A stretch of 64,000 nt of DNA from Centroberyx gerrardi (GCF_048128805.1 NC_135998.1:26357896-26421895), one strand, 5' to 3'; shown: positions 32,186 to 44,166, counted from the first letter of the stretch. Made by a program: numbers and translations. The notes: a model not told the origin generated them from the sequence alone.

Positions 32186-34475
32186 GTGAGTTATCGTCAC
32201 CAAACTCCGGTCTTCAACTCTACTGTAAGCTGGAGGCACTTCTAATCTTAAATCAAGCACAGAAAATTGTCAATTTGTTTCTTATATTGTCTTAATGTGA
32301 TTGAGGGGAACTAAACTAGCCTAATTCATTGGAAAAGTAATTATTATTATTATATTACTGCGTAATTTGATTTAACAATTTTCTAAGATATCGGTGTGAT
32401 CGAATTGAATTAAGTATATTTAAGGGGCAGATTATAAAGTGCATGCTGTGTGTTTTGCTCGCAATAAACTGCAATCTTCGATCTTGATTATTTGCAATGT
32501 ATTTTAAATTTCGACAGGATGATTTTACGCATGTTCATGTGGAGCATTTGCTCAGCCTTTTATGACAAACTAACCACTGTATCATTTTCTAGTGCAACCA
32601 AATAATGTTTCAGCTACTCACCATCTTCCCCTTTTCCCTGTAAAATATAGACTAGTTTTTACTTTAAAATCTCACCAAATAATGCTTTGCCACTAACCAG
32701 TTCCTTTTCTCCCCCTTTATAAAGTACAGGCTATGTTAATGTTTGAGTGCACTTTAAAATCTCACAAGGTGTTTTGTCTGTGCAGGGATGAAGGATGCCG
32801 CGGCGGAGCTACTGGGCCACAGGGAGGCTTTGAAGTGCCGGCTGGGCGGAGGGGGACCCGACCCGGGACACTCCGGGGAGCTCGGCCCGAGCCCGGACGG
32901 CGTGGAAGGGGCCACGATGCTCCCGGGCGACGATATCAACAACGGCGGAGGATCCAACCCAGTGCAGGTCAACAGTAAAGAGCAGGAGAAACAGCAGCAA
33001 CAGCAGCAGAACAGTAACTCCAACCAGTCTGGAGGGCAGCAGACGCAGAAACAGAAGCGGCACCGGACCCGGTTCACCCCGGCGCAGCTGAACGAGCTGG
33101 AGAGGAGCTTCGCCAAAACGCACTACCCAGATATCTTCATGAGAGAGGAGCTGGCGCTAAGGATCGGGCTGACGGAGTCTAGGGTGCAGGTAGGCAGGCT
33201 GGGGATCTGGTTTTCATCTGCAATGGATGTTATTTAGCCACGGCAAAAACAAACTCGGCACCGGCTGCTCTCCGGCGTTTCCAGGGATCCAGTGGAGGAC
33301 AAACCACCTTCACTCACTCTGTGGAAGAGAGTTACTCACATTTAGCCTGACACAAATCTCCATGAGATAATATAAGCGGTGTCTAACTGGTGTATGTATT
33401 TTATGACGATAGGACAATTTATGATGTTTTAAGAGGAAAACAAATCATACATTTATGTTGCTTTTTCTTTTTTAATATAGGCCTAACTCTTTTTTGTTAT
33501 AATGGTGGTTGTTTGCTTTATTATGACCACCGACCTTTTTATGCACCACTAAATCACCGTCCACACCAGCCCAAAAAATAAAACAAATAAAAACTAGCCT
33601 ATATCACTACTATAGACATAATAAATTGAAAAGTGCATTCAGTAAAATAAAATCCTACTGTAGCCTATATTATCTATATAACCAATAACCTCCAGGTTTG
33701 TTCCTTCATTCATAATTTAACATTTTGTTCACTTATTGCATGACAGTAAATTTCGATAATTGTAATATTTATAAATGATTTTGTGATAGATAAATATCAT
33801 CGTGTAAGACGCAATTCAACTGGGTGTTGTGATTGCTGCAAAACAAACTTTCTGAATTTCTTACCAATCATCAAAATATAAATATTACATTGAGCTCCAA
33901 GAAATAGGCTATCTTTTTTTCATAAATATAAAGTTGAGGTTTCTGATTTATCATTAGGCCTACTCTTATCCGACGGCATGGAAATTATAGGAGACATCAT
34001 GATTACACAAATCTGATTTTAAAATGTTTAGGTCCTAACGAAAATTGTAATAGATCCGATATTTAGGATAAATAGAAATAAGATTTGCAACAAAAATATC
34101 CACAAATAATAGCCTATTATCATAAACTCTGAGATATGTTGTATTTATCTTCATTCAACTGCAGATTAAAATGTCTCACTTCAATTGGAATACAAAATGT
34201 TTATCCTTCAGTCTGTACATGTTTAATATGTAGAAATAAGAGCCAAGACAAACCCATTCTTTATATCCCAGGATTTTACTCTGCATCCTGCAGTTTATTT
34301 ACTGTAGACTAGCCTACATGGGATGATACAAATAACTGAAAAGTGAAATAACCTCAAGACATATGAATAACAGCTGAAACAATCATTTTATTAGGTCATG
34401 ATATTCATCCTAAAAATATTTTAACCCGTATTAAACCAGGGAAGTTGACTATAATAGTGTGTAGTGTCTATAATA

Positions 34476-34549
<74 letters not shown>

Positions 34550-37226
34550 CAGTTACTTAAAGAAGTAACAGATTTAGATTACTCCTTATTCGTTACTCAT
34601 TTCAAAATTAGGCCTACATCTCTTATTCCTCCCTGGGAGCGGTAATTCGTTACACGTTACTTTTCCGTTACATCCTCCAAAATTGACGGTTTGCTTCCTC
34701 TCTTCCCTTCAAATCTCAGGATAAAATCATAACTCAGTTCAAGCAAATAATGCTGATATTCTTGTTGTCCTTTTACTTGATAAAATCAGAGCATTGAGAA
34801 AACCTCAACTCAGAGGCTAAAGCTTTTCTGCCATTTCTAACGACTTTTGTTTTCATTTGTAATTGTGTAGGCTAATATTTTTACTAACGTTGACATAGCA
34901 ATTCATTACACCACACGCGCGGCTGGGAAGAGTAATAGCCTACCATTAATAACATCACAGTAACGGGTTATTCCGGTGGCCGTAGCCCCCAAATCCGAGC
35001 TGATCCAAAACTGCATGACATTGCAGTTGTGCATTCTCGTGTATAATGGATAATCTACAGGGAGCCAAATCATGATTGGGGCTTTATTATACCGGTGTAA
35101 TTATATTTTTAATTGCTTCAGATAAAATTGCCTCCATACTAATATCAAAAGCCTGATATTAGACTTGAACCAACAATGGTAATAGTCAATGACAGTCCAC
35201 GACTTGACAAAATTAATAGGCCTACTGGATTTTATTCCCGATATAAACTCAACTGTTATATTTAGTGACATGCGCACATGTGGTCTAATATGCTGTCAAC
35301 ACAAATACAAAAGGCTATACTAGCCTACTATAAGCCCACAGTAAAATCAAAGGATATAATATCAACCAAATTATTATGGCTTCAATGCCTTATTAACTGG
35401 CAATGGGAAATGCACTTGGCTCGTTCACATGTGAAATAATATCCCTAATAATCATTATTATTGCATGGGTCAATTCAATTTCAATATACTATTTACATAA
35501 AATAAGAATTAGTGAAATGATGCTCATCAACAATTATGACAGGGCTGAAATGAGCGGATCGAGGCAGGTCTTCTCCGGCGGCGGGCCTGTCACAGATCTC
35601 TACATCTTAATGGCGGCCGCGGTGAGAGCGCGCTCCGTCTTTTAAACGGAATGAGAAATTGCATTTTCTTTCCTTTGAAGTGTAATGCATTTCAGGCCGG
35701 ATTTCACGGCTGGCTACACGGAGAGAGAGAGAGTGAGATTGGCCCGCTCTTATTACTGCGCCCCACTTTCTCAGCCAAATCTTCACATTAATCATAGACG
35801 CCCGCTTACGACCAAATCTATAGAGTCTCAAGGACTCTCGGAATAAAGTCTGCTCTCCAACAGACCACTGTAAATGTCACAGCGATAACATTATCATTTT
35901 ATTATCCGTGTGCATGATTTTGAATGGCTATACCTTTTCATGCAGTAGAATAAAACAAACTCACTGAATATAAAAAGGATAAATTCAGGTATTATGGGAC
36001 ACTTTTTTTTTTTTTTGCATTTGTACATTTTTCATAAAATCTCTGCTCACAAATTCAACAGATAGCCACATTATACATCTCTGTAAAGTCGAGGATGCTT
36101 TTTAACCATTTAGAAATGCAAAATATAGATTCGACTTTTTTCAGGGAAATAAGCTACAGCCTTTTCTGTCCACTGAGACAAAACCAGATAAACTAGACTC
36201 TCCCCTAATTTCTGAATTCACCCTAACCTAAATGTTAGATATTTTGTCGCTACACAGCAGCCGAAATATAGCCGAAGTGCTTAATGCTGTATATGTTGTG
36301 AGGTTAATAAAAAAACAGCTGGTATAGCCTGGCAATAAGTTGAACATATGTTAGATGTTTGTAGCCTATTGCAGCCTAGGCAGAGATGTAGTGGAGAGTA
36401 AACCCACCTTAACTCAGTTTACCCACGTTTCATAAATCTTAGTGATGTAAATTCATAGCACACATCAGCAGTATCATACTAATGTAAGCTGTATGGAGAT
36501 AGGGCCGTTTAAGGAAAAACATACATCAGTGCTTTTCTGCAGCTTCATTTGTGTTGAATTGGTGGTTTGCATTACCCTCATCACCGACTGGATGTCATTA
36601 CTTTTTATTTACCACTACAACACTGGTGACTGGGCTGTGCATGCACCAGCAACCACTGCGTCTCTCTCCTCCTAACATCATTTCTCTCTCTCTCTCTCTG
36701 TCTGCAGGTCTGGTTTCAGAACCGACGCGCCAAGTGGAAGAAGCGCAAGAAGACCACCAATGTCTTCCGCGCTCCGGGGACTCTCCTGCCGACCCACCAC
36801 GGCCTGCCCCAGTTCCCCTCCGCCGCGGCGGCAGCAGCAGCCATGGGCGACAGTCTTTGCTCCTTCCACGCCAACGACACCCGCTGGGCCACGGCAGGGA
36901 TGCCCGGCGTGTCGCAGCTCCAGCTCCCGCCCTCCCTGGGCCGCCAGCAGGCCATGGCGCAGTCTCTGTCTCAGTGTAGCCTCGCCGGGCCGCCCCCCAA
37001 CTCCATGGGTCTATCCAACATGTCCTCAAACGGCTCCGGGCTTCAGTCGCACCTCTACCAGCCCACTTTCCCCGGGATGGTACCCGCATCCCTGTCCAAC
37101 GTGAACAACGTGGCCGGCTCTCCTCAGCTGTGTAGTTCCCCGGACAGTGACGTCTGGAGAGGGACCAGCATCGCGTCGCTGCGCCGCAAAGCGCTGGAGC
37201 ACACAGTTTCCATGAGTTTCACCTAG
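32149..37226 (+). CDS. otp: Orthopedia homeobox transcription factor (3 exons)
   Basis: OTP is a nuclear paired-like homeodomain factor that specifies hypothalamic neuroendocrine (oxytocin/vasopressin, somatostatin, CRH) and some dopaminergic neurons. Exons: 32149-32185, 32786-33189 and 36708-37226 (37+404+519 nt = 319 aa). The N-terminus [18 protein letters not shown] is diagnostic. The homeodomain is at about residues 102-161: [16 protein letters not shown], then [15 protein letters not shown], with Q50 and N51. It is split by an intron between positions 46 and 47, the classical paired-class site. A short polyQ/N stretch (six Q in a row, about residues 82-94) precedes it. The C-terminal OAR motif [15 protein letters not shown] is at about 301-315, and the protein ends MSFT. 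No damage is seen. Teleosts usually have otpa and otpb; I cannot say which this is. Confidence 0.97.
32186..32785 (+). other. otp: otp intron 1
   Basis: A 600-bp GT-AG intron, AT-rich, with a duplicated phrase (CACCAAATAATGCTTTGCCAC near 32676 versus CAACCAAATAATGTTTCAGC near 32596). No separate feature. Confidence 0.8.
34479..34548. repeat. (TG)n microsatellite in otp intron 2
   Basis: A pure 70-bp TG run directly abutting the left end of the hAT-like repeat copy at 34549. Confidence 0.95.
34549..34976. mobile_element. hAT-like repeat, GTAACGCGTTAC family, copy 2
   Basis: GTTACTTAAAGAAGTAACAG at the left and CACAGTAACGGGTTATTCC at the right, with the internal words shared with 27881-28343. 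It lies in otp intron 2, so two relatives of the same family bracket otp exons 1-2. Confidence 0.6.
34977..35880. promoter_or_regulatory. Candidate conserved elements in otp intron 2
   Basis: Two stretches look constrained: about 35020-35165 (GATAATCTACAGGGAGCC, AATCATGATTGGGGC, GTGTAATTATATTTTTAATT) and about 35640-35850 (GTAATGCATTTCAGG, CTCTTATTACTGCGCC, CACATTAATCATAGACGCC). Homeodomain-type sites are frequent in both. These are intragenic enhancer candidates, by texture only. The rest of the 3.5-kb intron (33190-34478, 35881-36707) is AT-rich with frequent TAGGCCTA/TAGCCTA words and shows no gene. Confidence 0.35.
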
Positions 37227-38130
37227 TCACCCGACGACAAACGGGCCATCTTAGGAGCTTTTCTTTCACTTACAGCGATCTTCTGCTCTTAGTTTTTCTT
37301 CATCCATCCATCCATCAGCGGTGTACCGGGAAAACTACAACCCAGGATACTTGTTCAAGTCACAAATCACAGAGCTATAGACCTGGCATTTCTTCTTCCC
37401 AAATAACAGCCAATCACAAACAAGAAGGAAAATTGGAAACTGAAGCTATTAACAAGCATAAGACTGGGTCTGTTTTCGGCTATGATTTATTGTTTCGCAT
37501 GTAGCCTATGCCAATTATTTATTTGTCTATTTAAATTAACTTATTTGTTTGTTTAGTCTATTTATTTATTTATTTATTTCTTTGGCTGTAGCAGGGCTTC
37601 TAATGATATTTGCTTGGTGAGTGACGGTTTTCTGAAGACAAAATTCTGTGGAAACTCTGAAATGCAAAACTAGGTTACAGATCTCCATGTCTCCTGCTGC
37701 ACAGCATGCAACTACAGTATGACAGGCCCAGGCATGCACAGTGGACGTGCAGAAACAAGGCACTTGGAGATTTATCGCGAGAATATAAAAGATTCACCAG
37801 GAGAAAGCTGAAAACGCGGGACTGATCTCACAGGAATCAGGACAACTGGAAACGGACTTGACTGCATGTGCTGGCCAGGGCAAAAATAAGGGAAATATTA
37901 TAAATTAAGACATGGAAATTGACTATAATCTGTTATATAGGATGTTTTGTGTAGCGGAAGCACTCTTGTTCCCATTTGGTCAGTTTGTGATAACCTATGT
38001 TCCAAATTATCGTCTGTGCTTATTATCAAATATGAATTTCTTAAATGTTTGAACAAACCATTTCGTTTCATGGACATGTTTATATCAATTAAATGTAAAT
38101 GATCAAATAAAATCATTTTCAATTATGTCA
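37227..38130 (+). other. otp: otp 3' UTR with polyadenylation signal
   Basis: About 880 nt after the stop, AATAAA appears at 38106-38111, followed by a T-rich stretch. The interval contains a (TTTA)n run at about 37558-37580 and several ATTTA pentamers (around 37515-37580), the AU-rich type of element that often shortens mRNA life. No competing earlier canonical AATAAA was noticed. Confidence 0.5.
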
Positions 38131-39519
38131 CACCACGAATCAACCCTTCTTTCTTGGAGCAGTTTCTCATGGAGGAAAATCAAATGGTCTCCCGTCAGGA
38201 CACGCAGGCGTCTCTTCAGTCTGGGCGCTAGATGGAGCCGACATGGGCTTCTAATGAATCTAGAAAATGCCAGGGAAGCAGATATAAGATGACGAAAATA
38301 CAGTATCCAACATATTGATGTAGCTGTTGTATGTCCAAACTCCACGGTGCCATCCAGCTTGTTTTTCATCTCGAATCCAAACAAACTTACATTGGGCAAA
38401 ATTTTTAAAGCAACAATTTTCTTGGTCAGTATAGACTTTAGAAAAATACTCCTGGATGTTTTCAGTGAATGAGGAGGAGAACACGTTGGTCTTGAACGTC
38501 TTGTCCATTTAGTGCTGAGTCCATCTCTGTCTCTGATGATCTCACATTTGATGAATGCTACCATGTGGTTAATGGTTACTGATTGGAAAGCCCTACATTT
38601 TTCTATACAATCTATGACATCACGTGTCTAACCAGGACTTGGTGTAATCTCACCTAAGTCAAGACATGAAGATGGTTTCCTCAACAAAACGGTGAAAAGC
38701 CATTTTACAACTAAAACACAGTCAGTTAGGCAGCATCAAACAACTCTGGCATGACCATAAGTGGAGATGGAGCAATAAAACTATTTTGTTATGTTCTGTC
38801 CAGCAATAGGACCTCAGTGTGTAGAGCAGAGGAAAAAACCCTCTGTTGACCTGGGGTGCTTTGGTTGCTGAATGACGGTGGAAAGGCTAAAGGGTTAACA
38901 GATCATCCACGTGTTTGCGTCTGAAAACATACTGTGAAGATTTCTTACTAAGAAAAATTGGCACAATCAGTACATTTTATGGTGGTAAAATAAATGCGAC
39001 ATTAAAGTCCCACCACAGTGGCCTAGGGGTTGCTAGGTGAGAATTTCTTCAATGGAATTAAACCAATCATCCTTCAAAGGTCCCTTCCTATTATGCATTT
39101 CTTTTTTGACAGGAGCAAGATATACTGTACCTTCCAGCAGCCTTAGTGTAAGCATCCAAAAAGATAGTTGGTCATCAAGGACCACCGCCATGCTAGACGC
39201 CCAAATCCACCTTCATAATTTAGACTTGATCAGATGTCAAACTCAATCTTAGTCAGGAACACATTGAGAAATTAGTCAAGAGGGCTGGACTTGTATTTAT
39301 TTTATTATCATTTAATTGAATAAAATAAAATAAAATAATGATCCCATATAGACTATTAACCCATAGGCTGCTTAACATAAAGCCTTAAGCAATAAGACAA
39401 ATCAGTGGTTGTGTATCCTGCATGGTATTTAGTCTTCATATGAATCAAATCTCTTGCTAAATTCTTATTTTATTGTGTGCAGATTTTGTGCATTAACCAC
39501 TTTTGGGAAAGTAGTTGTG
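38131..39519. other. Intergenic, unrecognised antisense reading frames
   Basis: On the - strand at 38103-38564 there is an open frame of 153 codons beginning at ATG, overlapped in another frame by one of 82 codons. I recognise neither. The start of the interval overlaps the otp polyadenylation region, so a convergent transcript is possible but unsupported. From 38570 to 39519 nothing is recognised. Confidence 0.2.
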
Positions 39520-39680
39520 TTTAGTGCATTTGCCATTGACAAGTTGGTTCTGTTGCATTTGGTTCTCACATAAATGCAGGTTTTTAGGAAGGCTTGCATG
39601 TCATCATACATATCTGTGATCATCTGTTTGGATCTCAGTTTCACATTCAGGGCGCCTAAAAGCTCAGAACATGTTCGCAT
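39520..39680 (-). pseudogene. GTF2IRD2/ZBED-like hAT transposase fragment
   Basis: The - strand translation includes LLGALNVKLRSKQMITDMYD followed by DMQAFL, the recurrent LNVKLQGKDQLITDMYDNVKAF block of hAT-derived GTF2IRD2/ZBED5/EPM2AIP1-type proteins. Only this block remains, without flanking domain sequence. Confidence 0.7.
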
Positions 39681-40283
39681 ACAACCTTCATCTGATATCT
39701 TACGAACAGTTATGCACCTTGATTCGCACTGTGCCTACACATGGCCAGCGCATTACCTGTCACTGTGCTTAAACAACTTCAGTTAGGCAACTAAAACAAT
39801 TTAGTTAAGGTTAGGGTGAGGTTTTGGTCATGGTAAAATAATAAAAACTAGCTGAAAATGACTTCACTCAGAGCAGAAACCTTTGTTGCATGAGTTGAGA
39901 ATTGAACCCAGGTTGTCGAAGTTAAAGGTAAATGTCCATCCACCTCACTATTTCAATATCAAACTACTGCCTGTTTCAGTCATGTGAGCCCCACCTCTTG
40001 TTTCACTCTATTCGTAGAATATCGAACAAAATTAGGGTGCATGACTTTTTGTAACTGAATTAGATATGAGATTAGACTCCACAGAAAAGCCTTGTTGCAT
40101 ATCTTTCATCCTCAAGCTCAGCAACGACCTTTTTGACAACAAAACTGTCAATTCCCTCATGCATCTTATAGAATCTGCACAGCCTTCGTTTGCCAGTTCC
40201 TCTGTGTGGCACATCTTCAAATCCAGAATTTTCATCTTGTATTTGATTTAATATAGGTTACTTATTCCCAAATTCTTCTTTGC

Positions 40284-40450
40284 ACCCTCTGGTTGGAACG
40301 GTTAGCCAGCTAGTGTGGCGCCCCTGGAGTAGACAGGGTTAAGGATCTTGCTCAAGGATAGTTTGACAGGTCCGGCCACACAGGGGATTGAACCCAGCCC
40401 CATCTTGTTTGGGGACGACCTCACTGACCACTAGGCCATCCTGCCACTCA
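40284..40450 (-). repeat. tRNA-derived SINE, - strand
   Basis: Read on the - strand it has a perfect A box TGGCCTAGTGG (complement at 40428-40438) and the B box GGTTCAATCCC (complement at 40384-40394), then a tail with the module TCCTTGAGCAAGATCCTTAA near 40335-40357. Good boxes, so the promoter may be intact, but the body is not a tRNA. Confidence 0.8.
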
Positions 40451-40569
40451 AAAAATGACCTTAACTGGTTCGAAAAACCTTGTTTAGATGAAAATTACTG
40501 TTTTTGTACCAAACTTCATCATGGTGCCATCTATTTGCCAGAGCCCTCTATCTCTAGTAGCCACGCCTT

Positions 40570-40883
40570 TACAAAAAAGTTACATGTGAAAACCCATATG
40601 TTGATTCAAAGCACATGTGCTTTCTGGACAAATGTTGGTTTTCATGTGAACATGTGAAAGTTTTCATAAATATTGTCATATGTCATGGCAGATGAAAACA
40701 TGAATAAAATGTTCACGTGGGAAAAAACAGTTTTCACCGAATTGAAATGTTCACATCTGAAGTAAAAACTGACATGATGTCAGAATACAAACAAAAACAA
40801 AAATTGTTCACATATGAAAACCAACATGTGTCCAAAAAGCATGTGCTTTGAATTCACGTGTTTTCACATGTGACTTTTTTGTA
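40570..40883. mobile_element. Palindromic MITE flanked by TA
   Basis: The left arm CAAAAAAGTTACATGTGAAA and right arm TTTCACATGTGACTTTTTTG are inverted over roughly 85 bp with scattered mismatches (shared inner words: ATTCAAAGCACATG, ATGTTGGTTTTCAT). TA dinucleotides at 40570-40571 and 40882-40883 fit a TA target duplication. About 310 bp, no coding capacity. Confidence 0.75.
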
Positions 40884-41109
40884 TGGGATATACAGTAGTT
40901 GTGCCTTGCATTAATTAATCATCAAAGTAGTCGACAGTGACTGATATGTGGGAATCCACCCCATGGATCAAAATTGCCAGCTGAGCCGTGTTTGTTGTAG
41001 CTGTGCTTTTGTTCACATCAAGTGGGCGGCAAATCACTCATCCACTCAATTTCCCAAAGTATTTCTAGTAGGACTGACATTTGCAAACTTGTGCTTTCTT
41101 ATACTGAAT

Positions 41110-41868
41110 TCCAGTGTTGATTTGGTTGTATGCTTAGGGTCGCTGTCCTGTTGGAATATAAATTGTCGCCCCAATCTAAGGACTAAGCAGGTTCTCCTCA
41201 AGAAGTTCCCTGTATTTGGCTCCATTCATCATTCCCCCTAACCTTACAAATGTCCCAGTCTCTTCTGCTGAAAAGCCCCCAGCAGCCTGACTCTGCCACC
41301 ACAGTGCTTTGCAGTGCTTTACAGTAGGGATGATGTTACATGGGTGATGAACTGTGCTTGATTTCCACCAGACACAGCACTTTGCATTACACCTGAAGAG
41401 TTCAGTTTCACATGCCTTCCTCTGACAGTTCCCTGGACTACATGGTAAAGTTTCTGCTCTGATAGGCTCTGTCCTCTGTGGAAACGTTATACAGACATGT
41501 GTTTTGTTCTGAATCATGTCCAATAAATTGAACTGGCCACAGGTGGAAACAAACCAAGTTGTACAGACATCTCAAGGACTTTAAAAGAATTTGGATGCAC
41601 CTTAACTCAATTTGGAGTGTCACTGTGGGTTGAATACTTCCTGACTCACAAACATTTCAGCTTTTCATTTCTGATTAATTTACTCTTCTACATGGGTTAT
41701 TGTGGTGTAGATCAGAGACAAAAAATCCTGATTTATTCAGTTTTGAATTGAGGCCATGACACCACAAAATCCATTTCTGAATGTAATAAATATATTGTCT
41801 CCTGCCCTTACACAGCGCATCACATATGATACCACATATGATATGAATACTTTCTGAAGGCGTTGTAG
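41110..41868 (-). pseudogene. Tc1-like transposon remnant
   Basis: The - strand translation at 41180-41370 contains NIIPTVKHCKALWWQSQAAG and GMMNGAKYRELLEENLLSP, matching the fish Tc1 transposase order (NTIPTVKHGGGSIMLWG, GMMDGAKYREILEENL). The flank at 41840-41868 (GAATACTTTCTGAAGGCGTT) matches the Tc1-family terminal region (GAATACTTTCCGAATGC). The catalytic part after GMMDGAKY and most of the N-terminus are missing. It is dead. Confidence 0.85.
41779..41842. repeat. Inverted repeat arm A
   Basis: This segment (containing ATATTGTCTCCTGCCCTTAC, then CACATATGATACCACATATG) recurs in inverted orientation at 44167-44232, with a 33-bp core that is identical. Confidence 0.85.
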
Positions 41869-42119
41869 GTGTCAGTGAGTGAAGGGCAGTCAGGCTGCAG
41901 TAATAGCTTTATTCCAGTGTGTGAACCTTTGTGTTAACATATGGAAAGGTATTATGAGATTACAATAATACCTTTTTAGCAATTAATGAAAATGTCTCCA
42001 ATACATAATGTATAATATGTATAATATAAGTACAACCATCATGTTTGTGCACATTGTACTTACATTGTATTATACTTACAAAACCTTTTAGTTAATACAC
42101 AGCTCAGTACACTGGAGAA

Positions 42120-43400
42120 AGACCATTTTTAGGCAAAGTGTTACTCTTGGTTAATATAAACAACCCAATAGCTAAATATAAGATAGATGTGCTAATTGGT
42201 CTCTGATACAGAACCATTAATCACTAATTAGTTCTGAATGAAATTACCCAATAATTAGTTTATTACAGATTGTAAACTCCTGATTGTAAGGTGATTTGAT
42301 ATTGCTTTGTCACTGTATTTTTCTGGAACTACTACTACAATGGAACTACACTGTAAACTGTTGCCATAAATTGTGCTGTTAAGAGTAATAAACTGAGTAA
42401 TTGTCACATTTGAAGCACTATAAAGAAAATAAGTATTTAGAAAAGACTATGTTCCTGTCAGTCTGGTGAGTAGAGATATAATCATTAGTTTGGCAACACT
42501 GACCCTTTATATTACATGACAAAGGTTATACATACAACCTCTGATGCACTTGGCTCCTCAGTGATGTAACCTGGGGTCAAAGGGTGTTTTGGGTCTTTCA
42601 ACATCTGACACTTTTACCCAGGAGAACCAACTGGAGTTAATCAATCTCCACCTTGAGTCTGTGTTGCATGTATCTAAGGGTCGTTCCTCTTGATCCACAG
42701 CCATCTTGAAGCTCTCTCTGCCCTCCGCCGCCGTGAGCAACTGTGAAACCCAGGAGACTGTAGTCCTTTCAGAGGGACTGGCCTCCACCAAGTCTTCATA
42801 CTTGGACCCCCTCCTCCTCCTCCTGCTGGCCTCCTCACCTCAGTGCTTTCAGACACGGCTGTTCTTCAGCATTCCTCTCCTGAGGCACGCGTCATGATGG
42901 TGAGTCAGCTTTGCCCCTACTGAAGAGGTTGGATGGCCTGAGAAGGATAGACTGAATCATGAATCATGAAACATAGTAAGTCTTCGTGACCAATTAGAGC
43001 AACTACTTTTCCAGAATAACCAGTTCGGCAGCAAACCAGAGGACTTTGGGAGTCCACTAATGGCTACGTATAAAAATCATAACTTAGAAATTATAAGCTG
43101 AAAACACCACCCCTACTAGCAAAAAAAACCACCCTGGCAACATTTGCCAGAGAAAAAAACTGTTATGGTAGTGAAAACACACTTTAGTAATCGGTAACAC
43201 CTATTAAAGACTATACTCTAAAGGCAAACCGTTACTGGGAGATCTGTATAGAAACACAAACCATGAACACCAAATTCAGAGTGTTCTGGCTCTAGTCTGA
43301 GGCTGCAAATTTTGCTCCAGCCCTCCTTTGAATTTTGGCTGTCAAATGATTCTGGCCTGCACACTTGCAGCAAGCAAGCTATCTAGCTAGATAGCAAAAA
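42120..43400. other. Intergenic, nothing recognised
   Basis: A stretch at about 42540-42900 is GC-richer with open frames on both strands, but no protein family is recognised and codon texture is not convincing. The rest is AT-rich. Confidence 0.35.
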
Positions 43401-43920
43401 ATAGGTAAAAAGGAAGGCTGATGCTGAAGGTAGACAGTTTCAGGAGAGGTGCGAGACTGAGTATTTGTTTACCAAGTGTAAACAAAAACCTGTGGGTCAA
43501 ATTTGTCATGAGACCTTCATGAATTTGTGTGACTCCACACAGCTGAGGAGCAGTGCTGCACCAATTCTAGATTTGTGAGGAAATTGCCACTTTCATGGCC
43601 AGCAAAAATAAAGCTTTTAAGGATGAAAGTTTGAGGATGAATGGTGGTTATGCGACTTGGCTTTTCTGTGTCCCATAAGAGAGCATTTTAACACCCTGCA
43701 TGTGAAGCTGAAGGTGATCTTGAATATGATGTGGAAGCCTTCCAAACAAACCTGTTTGTGGGAGAGCCAAACTTACATTCCTACTTTTCAGTCAATGTAC
43801 CAACATCACTGCTTTCCTACGCACACAAATTGAACATACTTAAAGCAGACTTTAGCAGGAGATTTGCTGACCTTGAAGCTCTGAAATTCAGTTTTGAAGT
43901 CCATTTGCAGGTGATATGAA
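43400..43920 (+). pseudogene. hAT-derived ZBED/GTF2IRD2-like remnant
   Basis: Frameshifted + strand translation starts KKGRLMLKVDSFRRGARLSI or, in the neighbouring frame, KADAEGRQFQERCETEYLFT (family: KRKVDSENRQFQERWE-YFF), then a broken finger CHETFMNLC. After a deletion it continues HFNTLHVKLK and VEAFQTNLFVGEPNLHSYF, with FSRRFADLEALKFSFEVHL at the end. That order follows GTF2IRD2/ZBED5-type hAT proteins. Stops and a large internal deletion show it is dead. Confidence 0.65.
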
Positions 43921-44166
43921 GAGTGTGTTTGAATACTGGTAGATAGAACTAAATGAATTGCACTAAGGGCCTTGAGTCCCTTTTATCCTCACTGACAGCA
44001 GCTCCTGCTGTTGCTTTTGCCACCAGTCGTCCTTCTCAAGTGCTGGTAGTGTTGGGCTTTGTGAGGAGCCCCTCTATTAGCCTGGAATAGGCTAATAAAC
44101 ACACAGGAAAATGGATTTTGAAATCATCCCTGCCAAATAGGCAGTTCATTAATGATAAAATATTTC

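Noticed and set aside
32754..33123. Antisense frames over otp exon 2
   Set aside because: Shadows of the homeodomain exon.
36598..37104. Long frames antisense or out of frame over otp exon 3
   Set aside because: Shadows of the GC-rich otp coding sequence.
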